Of a stretch of DNA of 8,569 bases, positions 1-8,051 are shown piece by piece. Positions within the stretch are counted from its first letter, which is position 1; each line of letters begins with the position of its first letter. The position numbers were made by a program, and so were the translations under genes. The DNA comes from Muribaculaceae bacterium (GTDB lineage Bacteria; Bacteroidota; Bacteroidia; Bacteroidales; Muribaculaceae). Under the pieces are notes generated by a model, which was given only the letters and a program-made list of their open reading frames with translations, was not told the DNA's origin and did no database searches. The stretch spans positions 1 to 8,569 of the forward strand of contig JAIDTS010000496.1 in assembly GCA_029060585.1 (NCBI GenBank), written 5' to 3'.

Positions 1-188
1 AAGCATACTAATGTCAAGCCTTGAACAATCTCTGTGATGCTGGTCTTGAAATCCCCGTGACTCAATAACAGCATATAAATTAAACCTACAGCCGTCATAG
101 TCAGCCATGAATATACAATAGCTGACACTAATTGTTTCAGAAGAGGTGTCCTTCTTGCTTTAAGGCAAAGCGTTTTGTAACGTTTCAT
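1..188 (-). CDS. Candidate immunity protein for the RHS tip toxin (5' part only, membrane protein)
   Basis: An open frame runs from an ATG at 188-186 to the window edge without a stop, giving 62 codons and two bases. The protein starts MKRYKTLCLKARRTPLLKQL, which is rich in Lys and Arg. A hydrophobic stretch of about 25 residues follows (roughly residues 20-44, containing SAIVYSWLTMTAVGLIYMLLL), then a polar region (SHGDFKTSITEI). This looks like a transmembrane segment with a positively charged cytoplasmic N-terminus. The start lies inside the last codons of the upstream toxin gene, in another frame, with a 29-nt overlap, so the two genes are probably translationally coupled. No Shine-Dalgarno is visible and no in-frame ATG lies just upstream. 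Position directly after an RHS toxin tip is where immunity genes are normally found, and a membrane location would fit a toxin acting in the periplasm. I do not recognise the family. The immunity role is inferred from context, and the C-terminal part is outside the window. Confidence 0.68.
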   Translation of the reverse strand, partial: MKRYKTLCLKARRTPLLKQLVSAIVYSWLTMTAVGLIYMLLLSHGDFKTSITEIVQGLTLVC

Positions 189-744
189 ACCGTTTAGTTT
201 CAGAATCAAATTTTGGAAGCTCTTTAATGGCCTGTTGCTGTTCTTCTTTCGTCCATGGTTTCAATAGCCCCCATCCCCAATGAATACCTTTAATCTGGGA
301 GCCTATGCCTTTCAGGACATCTTCAGGGACTCCCGCTTTATGAAGAATGGTATACGTAGATGAATTACAGTTACCGTCCAGATCATAGGTAGGATCTAAG
401 GAATAACTGATCTTTTCTTCATTACCAAATGAAGTAGCTATTTCTTTAACTTTATTATCAAATTCGTCTTGTGACATCCCTTCAGGAGGATTGATAATGA
501 ATTTTTCTTTCAAAACGCCTTCCTCGTTTATATTGCCTTGAATTAAGTCCACATCCTGTTTGTAATAGCATCTCACTAATTGTCCTGTCATCCAACTGAA
601 AATACCATTATCCTTTGATCCATAGGCAAAATAATGTGTAGACTTTTTTCCATCATTCGTCGTTGTGACAGTTATAAAGGAATGAGTAGGAGACGCGAAT
701 GCCTTTCCAAAAGATCCAGGCAATACAGTAGTCCAAAGATGAGT
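160..744 (-). other. Variable C-terminal toxin domain of the RHS protein (permuted papain-like amidase candidate)
   Basis: This covers residues 855-1048 (194 aa), immediately after the DPDGRE end of the RHS core. The predicted order is a His in a beta strand (SPTHSFITV, H875), a second strand ending HYFAYGS, a helical stretch (NPPEGMSQDEFDNKVKEIATSFG) and then a Cys at the start of a helix (DGNCNSSTYTILHKAG, C980). His before Cys, with Cys heading a helix, is the order in circularly permuted papain-like folds such as YiiX, LRAT-like and permuted NlpC/P60 enzymes. Members of that fold include peptidoglycan amidases, peptidases and acyltransferases. A Trp-rich segment (HWGWGLLKPW) and a charged tail follow. 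GC is low: 80 of 240 bases (33%) over 421-660. Cargo status is well supported by position; the enzymatic class is a motif-based inference and the third catalytic residue is not identified. Confidence 0.62.
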
Positions 745-3306
745 CTCTCTTCCATCTGGATCCACAAGGTTTACCGGATTGTTGGCGCAGTAGAGATAGG
801 GGGATAGCCAGGGATATTTCTCCGCCATCGGGTCGATGCGGGTGAAGGCAGGGACGGCTGGATAGTAGTTGCGGGCTCCGAAGTCGTACTCGTTGAGGCC
901 GTTGGAGGCTATCAGCTCCTTTCCTCCGAACTTGTACTGCTGCTTTGTCAGGTCCGTTCCGAGATCGGCGATGACGGCGCCATAGGGATAGTACGCGACG
1001 GCCTGCTCCAGTGTTCCTGTCGAGCCGTTGATGACGGCTCGGTTGTTGCCAAGATAATCCTGCGTGTAGTAATGGAAGGTCACGCCTCCCTCCACGGTCG
1101 CGTAGCCTCCCGGGAAGAGCACCATCTCGACCTGGCCTCCCTGATATACTACGGGCCCGCGATACTCCATGAAGGATGCAACCATAACCGGTATGGAGGT
1201 TCCGCCCGATCCCGCGACATTGGAGGATGAGGTCGTCTTCAGTCTCTCGCCCGTCGCCGAATATACATTCTGCGTTATGCTTCCGTTACTGAAGGTTGTC
1301 TTAAGCGGGTTTCCGAGGTTGTCGTAGGTGATGGATGATATCCCGCGACTCCGGTCCGAGGTCATCGCTCCGAAATCGTTGTATGTGAACGCCGACAGGG
1401 ATGATCCTCCGGGATAGTCCATGCTTCCGGTCTGAGTGACCGCCGGAGCCGCATCCGAGACAGCCGAGATCCTGTTGCCCGAGTAGGTGACTGTCAGGTC
1501 GTCTATCTTACCGAATGTTCCCGACGCCATCTTCCCGTGACGCTGTAACTTTGAGATCCCTCCATTACGGGTGAAGGCCGTGGACTTCTCCGTATATCGG
1601 TCCTTGTTTGTGGTAAGCGAGGTCCCCTCGCCGTAATCGGCCGAGGTGAGCCAGCCGTAGCCGTTGTAGGTGTACTTGTATCCGCGTACGGTGGGTTCCC
1701 GTCCCATCGTCCAGGTCATCGCGCTGACCGAGCCGTTGTAGAGCTTCGTTCCCGGTCCGTCGGTGTAGTACAGGTTCTGGTTGAATCCGGGTCCCTTTAT
1801 CTCTGTCGTCTGTCCGTGCAGGTTGTATGTATAACTTACGGTACCTCCCTTGAGGGCCGTTCCACCGCGCGCGACGGAGGCTATGCGTCCGAGGTTGTCG
1901 TACGTAACCGCCGACACACGCTGCTTCACTCCGTTTACCGTAACGTCCGTGGCGGTGAGCAGACCCGTCTCCGCGTCGTAGGTGTTATCGGTAATGAGGG
2001 TCACGCTTCCCTCCGTCATGGAGGTCTTCAGCGGCTGGCCCGAGAATGTATAGGTTACTGACGTCACTCGCTGAGTACCGAAATTCGTAAGTTCCCTTGT
2101 TTCCACGACGTTGCCCTTGATGTCGTAATATACAGCGGACATTGACCTGCTGTCATCTGAAGCGTAGACTACCGAGCCGGTAATCCTTCCTGATGCGTCG
2201 GCGGTCCCGCTCTTTACAAGATCCGTGCTGAGGGAACCCGCGAAGGTGTAGCGGTCGTAGTAATTTACGATCTCCAGGGTGACCTGCTGTATCTGGGACG
2301 GGTTGGCAAGCGTGTAGCCGGTCGACATGAATCCATCTAATCCACCTGTATAAGAGGCCTGATTTACTGTCTGCGACGGGGTACAGGTTTGCGCGACACC
2401 CTGTATGACCAGTCTGCCCAATTTGTCGTAGAGGAAAAACCTATAAAGTTTTTTGTCGCGAAGGTTGGCGTCCTGCATGAATGTCATCCTGTGGGAACGG
2501 TCATACCAGTACTGCGTGTATCCGCCACCGGGCACAGCCTTGTATGTCATGTCTCCGTACTGGTCGTAACGGTACTCAAACGCATACATGTCTGTATTCT
2601 GGACTTCCGCATACATCGGCTGCAGTACATAACGCAGCTGACCGGCACGATTGTAGACATAATAAGTGTCGTGGTCTCCGCCCCGGCGCTCAAGGACAGT
2701 GCGTCCGGAGATATCCGTGAAGAGCTCCACTGTATGTCCGTCTTCATCGGTCGTCTTCTGGGACCTAAGGGAATTGGCAGCCCAGTAACCGCCGGAGCTT
2801 ATGCCCGTGCCGCTTGCGTCAGCGACGTATTTTTTAACCGAATTGGCCGCGTTGGAGGAATGGAGAATGGAGACTCCTTTTGAGGCACTGTACCATGCGT
2901 CTCCCGGTGTCGTCGTATGGGTCACACGCCCCACCGCATCGTATGTCATGTCGGAGTATGCGTGCGAGTCATCCAGCGAAGTCTTCGACAGCGTTGCCAC
3001 ATTAGCCTTGGATACGCGTCCCGTTGTGCCTGACGCCCCGAACGGAAGCCATTGTCTCGAGGCTGTCCCGTCCGGATTGAGTTCCGTGACAGTCAGAACT
3101 GGTACGTTGGCTGTGTTGAGGCCCTTAGTCATAGTCTGCACGGGACGGCCCAGTCCGTCGTAGTACGTTATGGCCTCTTTGTATCTCGTCCCGGTTTCAT
3201 TGAGCATGGTCCTTACGGTGACGCTCCCTTTCGGCCATGCGGCAAAAGAGGATAATACGATTGCGAATACTGCGATAGACGTTGATATTGTATGTCTGCG
3301 GGTCAT
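160..3306 (-). CDS. RHS/YD-repeat polymorphic toxin with N-terminal DUF6443-like region and C-terminal putative cysteine amidase/peptidase tip
   Basis: This is a 1048-aa exported protein. Residues 1-24 form a Sec signal peptide (MTRRH, then a hydrophobic core ending SSFAA) without a lipobox Cys. Residues about 30-150 match the Bacteroidetes DUF6443 pattern (TYYDGLGRPVQTMTKG, QWLPFGASG). About a dozen YD-type repeats follow, for example YDQYGDMTYK, YDKLGRLVIQG, YDNLGRIASV and YDNLGNPLKTT. The RHS core spans about 746-854, with QDYLGNNRAV, YYPYG, FGARNYYP, RIDP (D825) and NPVNLVDPDGRE (D849). The D825/D849 pair resembles the aspartates used for self-cleavage in RHS and TcC shells, though the first motif reads DPMA rather than DPLG. 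Residues 855-1048 are an unrelated tip, described separately. The start is 11 nt after the upstream RHS-like gene and is supported by the signal peptide. The expected role, from the family, is a shell encasing a toxin for contact-dependent competition. Toxin activity is inferred. Confidence 0.9.
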   Translation of the reverse strand: MTRRHTISTSIAVFAIVLSSFAAWPKGSVTVRTMLNETGTRYKEAITYYDGLGRPVQTMTKGLNTANVPVLTVTELNPDGTASRQWLPFGASGTTGRVSKANVATLSKTSLDDSHAYSDMTYDAVGRVTHTTTPGDAWYSASKGVSILHSSNAANSVKKYVADASGTGISSGGYWAANSLRSQKTTDEDGHTVELFTDISGRTVLERRGGDHDTYYVYNRAGQLRYVLQPMYAEVQNTDMYAFEYRYDQYGDMTYKAVPGGGYTQYWYDRSHRMTFMQDANLRDKKLYRFFLYDKLGRLVIQGVAQTCTPSQTVNQASYTGGLDGFMSTGYTLANPSQIQQVTLEIVNYYDRYTFAGSLSTDLVKSGTADASGRITGSVVYASDDSRSMSAVYYDIKGNVVETRELTNFGTQRVTSVTYTFSGQPLKTSMTEGSVTLITDNTYDAETGLLTATDVTVNGVKQRVSAVTYDNLGRIASVARGGTALKGGTVSYTYNLHGQTTEIKGPGFNQNLYYTDGPGTKLYNGSVSAMTWTMGREPTVRGYKYTYNGYGWLTSADYGEGTSLTTNKDRYTEKSTAFTRNGGISKLQRHGKMASGTFGKIDDLTVTYSGNRISAVSDAAPAVTQTGSMDYPGGSSLSAFTYNDFGAMTSDRSRGISSITYDNLGNPLKTTFSNGSITQNVYSATGERLKTTSSSNVAGSGGTSIPVMVASFMEYRGPVVYQGGQVEMVLFPGGYATVEGGVTFHYYTQDYLGNNRAVINGSTGTLEQAVAYYPYGAVIADLGTDLTKQQYKFGGKELIASNGLNEYDFGARNYYPAVPAFTRIDPMAEKYPWLSPYLYCANNPVNLVDPDGRETHLWTTVLPGSFGKAFASPTHSFITVTTTNDGKKSTHYFAYGSKDNGIFSWMTGQLVRCYYKQDVDLIQGNINEEGVLKEKFIINPPEGMSQDEFDNKVKEIATSFGNEEKISYSLDPTYDLDGNCNSSTYTILHKAGVPEDVLKGIGSQIKGIHWGWGLLKPWTKEEQQQAIKELPKFDSETKRYETLQNALP

Positions 3307-3317
3307 GCTAATACGTT

Positions 3318-6300
3318 TTATCGGTAAGTATAGGAATATGTCTCTATGACCTTGCCGTTGTGGTCGATTATCCGGCTCAGCCTGTTGAATCCATCATATT
3401 CATAAGAGGTTTTCTCTCCGGTTGGCCCGGTCTGCGAGGTAACACCCACAAGAGGCTTGTACGTGTAGGTCGTGAGAAGCACGCCTTTGTCCTTGAGCGT
3501 TGTCCTCAGCTGAGATAGGAGTGACTCGATTCCTGTCTTTGCCGATGATAGTGATTTTATGAAACTGGAACCTACCCAGGCTTCCACATCGGAATACGAG
3601 GCACCCTCTATTAAAGCGACGGGGCATGTATGGGCGTAAGACCATAGATACGCCTTTTTATCAACAGTATTCAGCACTGCACCGACAAGGGTGCCGTCGC
3701 TGGCGGAGTATGTGAACGTCTCCCCGGTCTGAAGGGTTCCTCCGGCGACAGACCCGTCGATGCGTGAAATATGGAGCATATCCGTTTTATTTCCATTGAA
3801 ACTGTATGTAAGCTTCTCCTTTCGCGCTTCTGTATAAGTCCCTCCGCTAAGTTCATAGTCGGTCGTCTCCACGGGGATTCCCCTTAAGTGATATGTCGGG
3901 GCGATCATTGTGGAGTACGGAGCCGTAGATGGATAATCGACCGAGTACCTGTAGGTGGTACGGCTGCCTATGCCACCTGAAGTCATGTTTTCCTCTGATA
4001 CAAGTCTGTTCGTCTCGTTATAGGCGAATGTTTTCCTGCTTTCGATGACTCCCTGCGGCGTCTGCTCGCGGGTAGTGATACCTGAAAGGACTCGCCAGTA
4101 TGCTGAATAAGGATAGGTCCGCACGAGATATCTGGGAGCCTGGTGTCTGGGCCACCAGCTTTCCTCCACATATTCGTAATACTGGTCCTCCACAGATATA
4201 TTGCATTTGATAGTCTTGGATGATTTCTGCACATATTCGAACACCTCCGTCTGCACTGTGTTTCCCGATGCGTCATAGACGGTTCTTCTGGTGATTTCTC
4301 CTCCTCCGAACGATGAAAGGATATGCATGTCGGGAAGAGGTTCGCCGGCTGTGGTCACGTTGAACTCGCTGACAGTGGAGCGGAGTGTCTTGCCCGAACC
4401 GTCGAGTTCCTTTTCAGTGACGCGGGAATACCCTACGGGTCCCTGTACCATGGCATCCGTTACCGCCGGACCCCCGTTCAAGGAAGAGTGGATCCTCGCG
4501 ACACTGAAAACAGCGTTTACCTGATTGTTGAATGTGCCGTCATAGTCCCGTGAGACGACATGTTCCAGATACTTTGTCCTGCATTCCGTAGGACGGGCTC
4601 CTACGATAAGCGTTCCGGATGTCGATCCGTTCTCCAGTTTATATTCAAATTTCCTCTGGCCGACAAGCACGCCGTCGTCATCGTAATTGCTGATAGAGGC
4701 GATTCTAAGCCCCGCGCCTCCAGATTCCAGCGCGGTGTCGATCTGCTTGCAGTCCAGCCTTGCCATGACCCATCCTCCTCCATAGGCTATCTCCGCCGGC
4801 AGATTCGCAATCATCATGTAGGAGACACTCTCCAGCGATATCGGGAAAGTCTCCTTATGCAATGTGGCATCGAGGTTTACGTTGCGGCATGAGTCAAGCG
4901 TTATGAGGAATTTTTTATATGTCGGGGCAGCCATAGGCTGAACGGTGACGCTCGCTTTGGCCAGCTTCAGGTCCCGCAGTTTCTTGCCTCCTCTGGCCTC
5001 GAAGGTTACCGTCAGGTATCCTCTTGCCGGACTTGAAACATCGATCTGCCGATTGGCGACCGGTCCCGGATCGGTGGCTGTCGAGGGATAGTTGAGGTCC
5101 TGTACCTCGGCGATTATGTTCCTGTATCCCTCGTTGCGTAAAGGATAGACCGGAGATGAACGGAACCTGTGCGGCTCGAACGTGAAGACGCTTTTACCTC
5201 CTGTCGGATATGTTATGCTCGACAGTGTGCCTGAGACGATGTATTCAGGATCTGAGAATCTGCACGCTCCGGGGACTGAAAGCGCACTCTGGCTCAACGA
5301 GACCGGCAGAGTGTAGCCGATGGTGCAGTCCTGGATCGAAGGGATTATCGACCTGTCGTCGGTTATGCTCGCGTTGACGTTCATGTTCTCCTGCCCGTTG
5401 AAGTATCCCCAGAAGTCGATGGCGGCTGAGGTCTTCAGAGGCAGCGCGTATTTCTCATTGTAGGAGAACATATGGGTTAGCGAGTCGGTTCTGTCGATTG
5501 ACATCTGGCTGAGGCTTGTAAGCTTCAGCCTTTCTCCAGTCCTCTTTTCGTTTTCCAGATGTTTGCTTATGTTCGGGCAGCTTCCGCCAACCTTGGAGTT
5601 GCTGAAGGTTCCGTAGTTGAAATGATATAGATATGTTATTTTGTCGTCAAGGTCAGAGACCTTGATCCAGTCAAGTTTCCGGGCATTCCTGTAGTCCGTC
5701 CTGCCGCTTGTCTCGAATGTGACCTTCTGGTTCTCCGTGGTTATGGTTTTTAACCAGGGCTTCATTGTCTCGGTATTCCCATACGAGGTGCCGGACCCGA
5801 ATCTGGGCACATCATATGTGAAGGAGGTGCCGCTGGCATTTACGTAGCTGAAATCGCCACGCTGGGCATCATACCACTGATATGCGTGCGGAAGACACTT
5901 CACGTAGGTCTGTTCGTAGCTGAATGAGGCAGTGATGCCTTCCGGAGTCTGCACGGAGGAGAGGTACCAGGCGGACCTCTGGGTTCCCGCGCTGTCGGTG
6001 TCGCTGTATTCAAGAGTCTGGAAGTCATATACGAAACCCATGGAATCCTTTATCATCCAGCCGTCGGCTCCCGAACGGCTGATCTGCCAGTCGGAATCAT
6101 CCGCTCCGATCACCGTGATGAGGCCGTCATAGGGATTGATGAAAAACATGAAGTCTCTTCCAAGTATATTGACACTGTAGAAGTCGCGTTCCCCCAGTCC
6201 GTCTATGAGGTCCGCCATGACTTTATAGTCAGTGTAGTCAGCCTGTTTCTGAAACACGTTCGCCTGCTCAAGATTGAGGACCTTTAGATAGTCGCTCCAC

Positions 6301-6746
6301 TGGGCGTTCCTTACAAGATAGTCGTATTGGCCCGCCGGTATGTAGTTGATGCATCCGCCAACAGACAGATCCCATCCCAGTCCGACCCAGGAGGCTTCTT
6401 CCGCAACCTTTATGCCTCTCCCGCCGTAGTGCAGGGATATGGGAATCTGTAGGTCCCTACAGGTTACTGTATGAATGGGTATCGAGATGTCGACACTTCC
6501 GTTGGCACCTCCAGCACCGTATTTGCCGTATTCCTGAAACGCGAAAGCCTCCGGGGATTTATATAGCTGCTCCGGACGTGCGTTCATGTTTAGGTTGCCT
6601 GAAACGGCCTTAAGCGAGAATATGCCGACCGAATCCATGGAAATCTCCGGAATGGAGTCAACCGACTGGATATCTGTTGCTCTTGCTGTCAATGAAGCAT
6701 GTATTGCGATAATTATGGCGAATAAGCAGTATAAGCAGTTTTTCAT
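3318..6746 (-). CDS. Exported SpvB-like/YD-repeat shell protein paired with the RHS toxin
   Basis: This is a 1142-aa protein with a signal peptide (MKNCLYCLFAIIIAIHASLTARA, cleavage probably before TDIQ). Residues about 60-145 read like the N-terminus of SpvB/TcB-type proteins: GAGGANGSVDISIPIHTV, QIPISLHYGGRG and SWVGLGWDLSVGG. The middle is long and beta-rich with no motif I can name. The C-terminal 350 residues carry YD-like strands (KTFAYNETNRLVSEEN, YEYDGFNRLSRIIDHNG) and the protein stops right after ETYSYTYR. Bacteroidetes RHS proteins often have this YEYD-N-G-Y-Y end just before a DUF6443 partner. There is no variable toxin tip. The gene is 15 nt after the upstream gene and 11 nt before the RHS toxin gene. 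It probably forms part of the same extracellular or surface shell, comparable in role to a TcB subunit; this is inference from architecture. The start is fixed by a strong ribosome binding site. Confidence 0.88.
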   Translation of the reverse strand: MKNCLYCLFAIIIAIHASLTARATDIQSVDSIPEISMDSVGIFSLKAVSGNLNMNARPEQLYKSPEAFAFQEYGKYGAGGANGSVDISIPIHTVTCRDLQIPISLHYGGRGIKVAEEASWVGLGWDLSVGGCINYIPAGQYDYLVRNAQWSDYLKVLNLEQANVFQKQADYTDYKVMADLIDGLGERDFYSVNILGRDFMFFINPYDGLITVIGADDSDWQISRSGADGWMIKDSMGFVYDFQTLEYSDTDSAGTQRSAWYLSSVQTPEGITASFSYEQTYVKCLPHAYQWYDAQRGDFSYVNASGTSFTYDVPRFGSGTSYGNTETMKPWLKTITTENQKVTFETSGRTDYRNARKLDWIKVSDLDDKITYLYHFNYGTFSNSKVGGSCPNISKHLENEKRTGERLKLTSLSQMSIDRTDSLTHMFSYNEKYALPLKTSAAIDFWGYFNGQENMNVNASITDDRSIIPSIQDCTIGYTLPVSLSQSALSVPGACRFSDPEYIVSGTLSSITYPTGGKSVFTFEPHRFRSSPVYPLRNEGYRNIIAEVQDLNYPSTATDPGPVANRQIDVSSPARGYLTVTFEARGGKKLRDLKLAKASVTVQPMAAPTYKKFLITLDSCRNVNLDATLHKETFPISLESVSYMMIANLPAEIAYGGGWVMARLDCKQIDTALESGGAGLRIASISNYDDDGVLVGQRKFEYKLENGSTSGTLIVGARPTECRTKYLEHVVSRDYDGTFNNQVNAVFSVARIHSSLNGGPAVTDAMVQGPVGYSRVTEKELDGSGKTLRSTVSEFNVTTAGEPLPDMHILSSFGGGEITRRTVYDASGNTVQTEVFEYVQKSSKTIKCNISVEDQYYEYVEESWWPRHQAPRYLVRTYPYSAYWRVLSGITTREQTPQGVIESRKTFAYNETNRLVSEENMTSGGIGSRTTYRYSVDYPSTAPYSTMIAPTYHLRGIPVETTDYELSGGTYTEARKEKLTYSFNGNKTDMLHISRIDGSVAGGTLQTGETFTYSASDGTLVGAVLNTVDKKAYLWSYAHTCPVALIEGASYSDVEAWVGSSFIKSLSSAKTGIESLLSQLRTTLKDKGVLLTTYTYKPLVGVTSQTGPTGEKTSYEYDGFNRLSRIIDHNGKVIETYSYTYR

Positions 6747-6751
6747 GCGGT

Positions 6752-6757
6752 CCTCCT
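6752..6757 (-). promoter_or_regulatory. Consensus Shine-Dalgarno (AGGAGG) for the 1142-aa gene
   Basis: On the minus strand the 15-nt gap reads GGAAAGGAGGACCGC before the ATG at 6746, putting AGGAGG five bases from the start codon. This settles the start of the SpvB-like protein. Bacteroidetes genes usually lack such a motif, and the other three genes in this operon show none. The upstream stop codon (TAA, 6764-6762) lies only five bases before the hexamer, so terminating ribosomes could re-initiate here. Confidence 0.85.
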
Positions 6758-6761
6758 TTCC

Positions 6762-7925
6762 TTAGATTATGGTTTTCCTCGTGTATGATTCCTCTCCCGA
6801 TTCCACCCTGATGAGGAGCACTCCGGTCCAGCCTGCGGGGAAGTCCACGGTGCAGGTCTGCGGGACTGTACCGACGGTCACCATGACCGGTTCCGCGAGC
6901 CTTATGCCTGAGTCGGTGAACAGTGTGAGGGTGGCCGATGTCGGACCTGTCGTTGAACATAGTGTGATGCTTACGCTGCCTGCTCCTGCTTCCGGTTCGC
7001 CGATCTGGAGGGATGATCCAGAGTCTTGGGCGTCGTATCCGTATTCTCCGTAATTGTTTCCGTGGTCCCCACCCTTAGGCTTCATGGCTGTGAATTCCTC
7101 TCCGGTGTCGGAATGCTGGAACGAGGCGGGATAATGGATGGCGAGCGTCGAGAGGGGGACGGTATCTGCCGGAGCGCCTCCCTCGCCGAGGATGACGCGC
7201 GAGACCCGGCTGTCGGTTAGGATGGGATAGCGTGCGTCCTCGCTGAACCACATCGAGCGCTCCGTCAGAAGCCTCTCTGACAAGATGGCCTTGACGTCGA
7301 CCTGAAGCTCCGAGATAATCTCGGAGGCCACGCTGTCGGGCATCGCCGCCGTGACGCTGTCGGGGTCTGCGTAGGCCATGTCGAGGGTCCACCTGAGCCT
7401 TGTGACGTTGCGGATGGTGTCCGTGCCGTCTGTGAGCGTCCATCCGCTCTCCACCCTGCCTGTCGACTCACCCTTCACGTGCCGCAGCATCATGGCCCCG
7501 TGCCTGAGCATATGCCCTGTCCATATGTCGCTGACTATGTCGCCGTCTTTCAGCGGGAAGACAGCGACTGTGGACGGACGGTCAAGACGGAAGTCGGTCG
7601 CCCTGTTCTCATATCCTATATAGGAGAGGGTGTCCCCGCTCAGCTTGAAGCGGTGCTTGGTGGCGAACTGCACGTATGATATGGTGTCGGTGTCGATGTA
7701 GGTCCATGCGTCGCTGTCGCCGTCGAAGGATACCGCCGACGGATCGAGAAGGAGGATTCTCGCGGAGTCGTTGACCGAGAGGATGACCGAGCGGGATTCG
7801 GCAAGGCCGGGGTGAAGTCGGTCGCCGTCGCGCGGGATATGGTAGGCGTCGGACTGCGCGACTGTCGAAAACGCGGCTATTGAGGCCATTGCGGAGAGAA
7901 GAAATATCCTGGAAATCTTTTTCAT
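6762..7925 (-). CDS. Exported hypothetical protein with T9SS type-A-like sorting tail, first gene of the RHS operon
   Basis: This is a 387-aa protein of unrecognised core function. Residues 1-23 are a signal peptide (MKKISRIFLLSAMASIAAFS, cleavage probably after TVA). The mature part starts SDAYHIPRDGDRLHPG and is rich in Asp, Ser, Thr and alternating hydrophobic residues (for example DTDTISYVQFATKHRFKL, RLRWTLDMAY), which suggests a beta-sandwich surface protein. No catalytic motif stands out. Residues about 317-387 resemble a type A sorting domain: strands SATLTLFTDSGIRL and TCTVDFPAGWTGVLLIRVE, ending YTRKTII, like the usual GxYxVxV...KxxI end. The YPNP opening usual for that family is missing. 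If functional, the tail would send the protein through the type IX secretion system. Being first in an operon with two RHS-type proteins, it may help export, anchor or assemble them; that is inference. No Shine-Dalgarno precedes the ATG. Confidence 0.82.
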   Translation of the reverse strand: MKKISRIFLLSAMASIAAFSTVAQSDAYHIPRDGDRLHPGLAESRSVILSVNDSARILLLDPSAVSFDGDSDAWTYIDTDTISYVQFATKHRFKLSGDTLSYIGYENRATDFRLDRPSTVAVFPLKDGDIVSDIWTGHMLRHGAMMLRHVKGESTGRVESGWTLTDGTDTIRNVTRLRWTLDMAYADPDSVTAAMPDSVASEIISELQVDVKAILSERLLTERSMWFSEDARYPILTDSRVSRVILGEGGAPADTVPLSTLAIHYPASFQHSDTGEEFTAMKPKGGDHGNNYGEYGYDAQDSGSSLQIGEPEAGAGSVSITLCSTTGPTSATLTLFTDSGIRLAEPVMVTVGTVPQTCTVDFPAGWTGVLLIRVESGEESYTRKTII

Positions 7926-7966
7926 GATGCGAGGAGATTATTGATGTATATTATTGTTTGTGGCTG

Positions 7967-7997
7967 CAAGTTAACACATTTCGGGTGAGAATGCAAG
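7967..7997 (-). promoter_or_regulatory. Candidate promoter of the RHS operon (Bacteroidetes -33/-7 type)
   Basis: On the minus strand a CTTG (7997-7994) is followed after 19 bases by TTAACTTG (7974-7967). This resembles the Bacteroidetes pattern TTTG, about 19-20 bases, TAnnTTTG, with one mismatch in the first box and two in the second. Transcription would begin near 7962, leaving a leader of about 36 nt before the ATG at 7925. A weaker alternative -7 box is AATACTTG, just upstream. The match is imperfect, so confidence is modest. Confidence 0.35.
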
Positions 7998-8051
7998 TAT
8001 TTGGGATAAAAAATTGGAAAATATGCTGTAGAACATATTTATTGTGGACAC

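Noticed and set aside
2389..2883. Open frame of 164 codons on the plus strand inside the RHS toxin gene
   Set aside because: It lies wholly opposite the YD-repeat region, which is well supported by the repeated motifs on the other strand. Long antisense frames are expected in GC-rich YD-repeat coding DNA, and no motif or start signal is seen.
6658..6960. Open frame of 100 codons spanning the junction between the first two operon genes
   Set aside because: It overlaps the end of one well-supported gene and the signal peptide of the next, out of frame with both, and the strong ribosome binding site serves the ATG at 6746 instead.
7075..7443. Minus-strand open frame of 122 codons inside the sorting-tail protein gene
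   Set aside because: It shares the DNA of the 387-aa gene in another frame and is very rich in Arg, His and Gly, typical of an out-of-frame reading. The 387-aa frame has a signal peptide and a plausible C-terminal domain.
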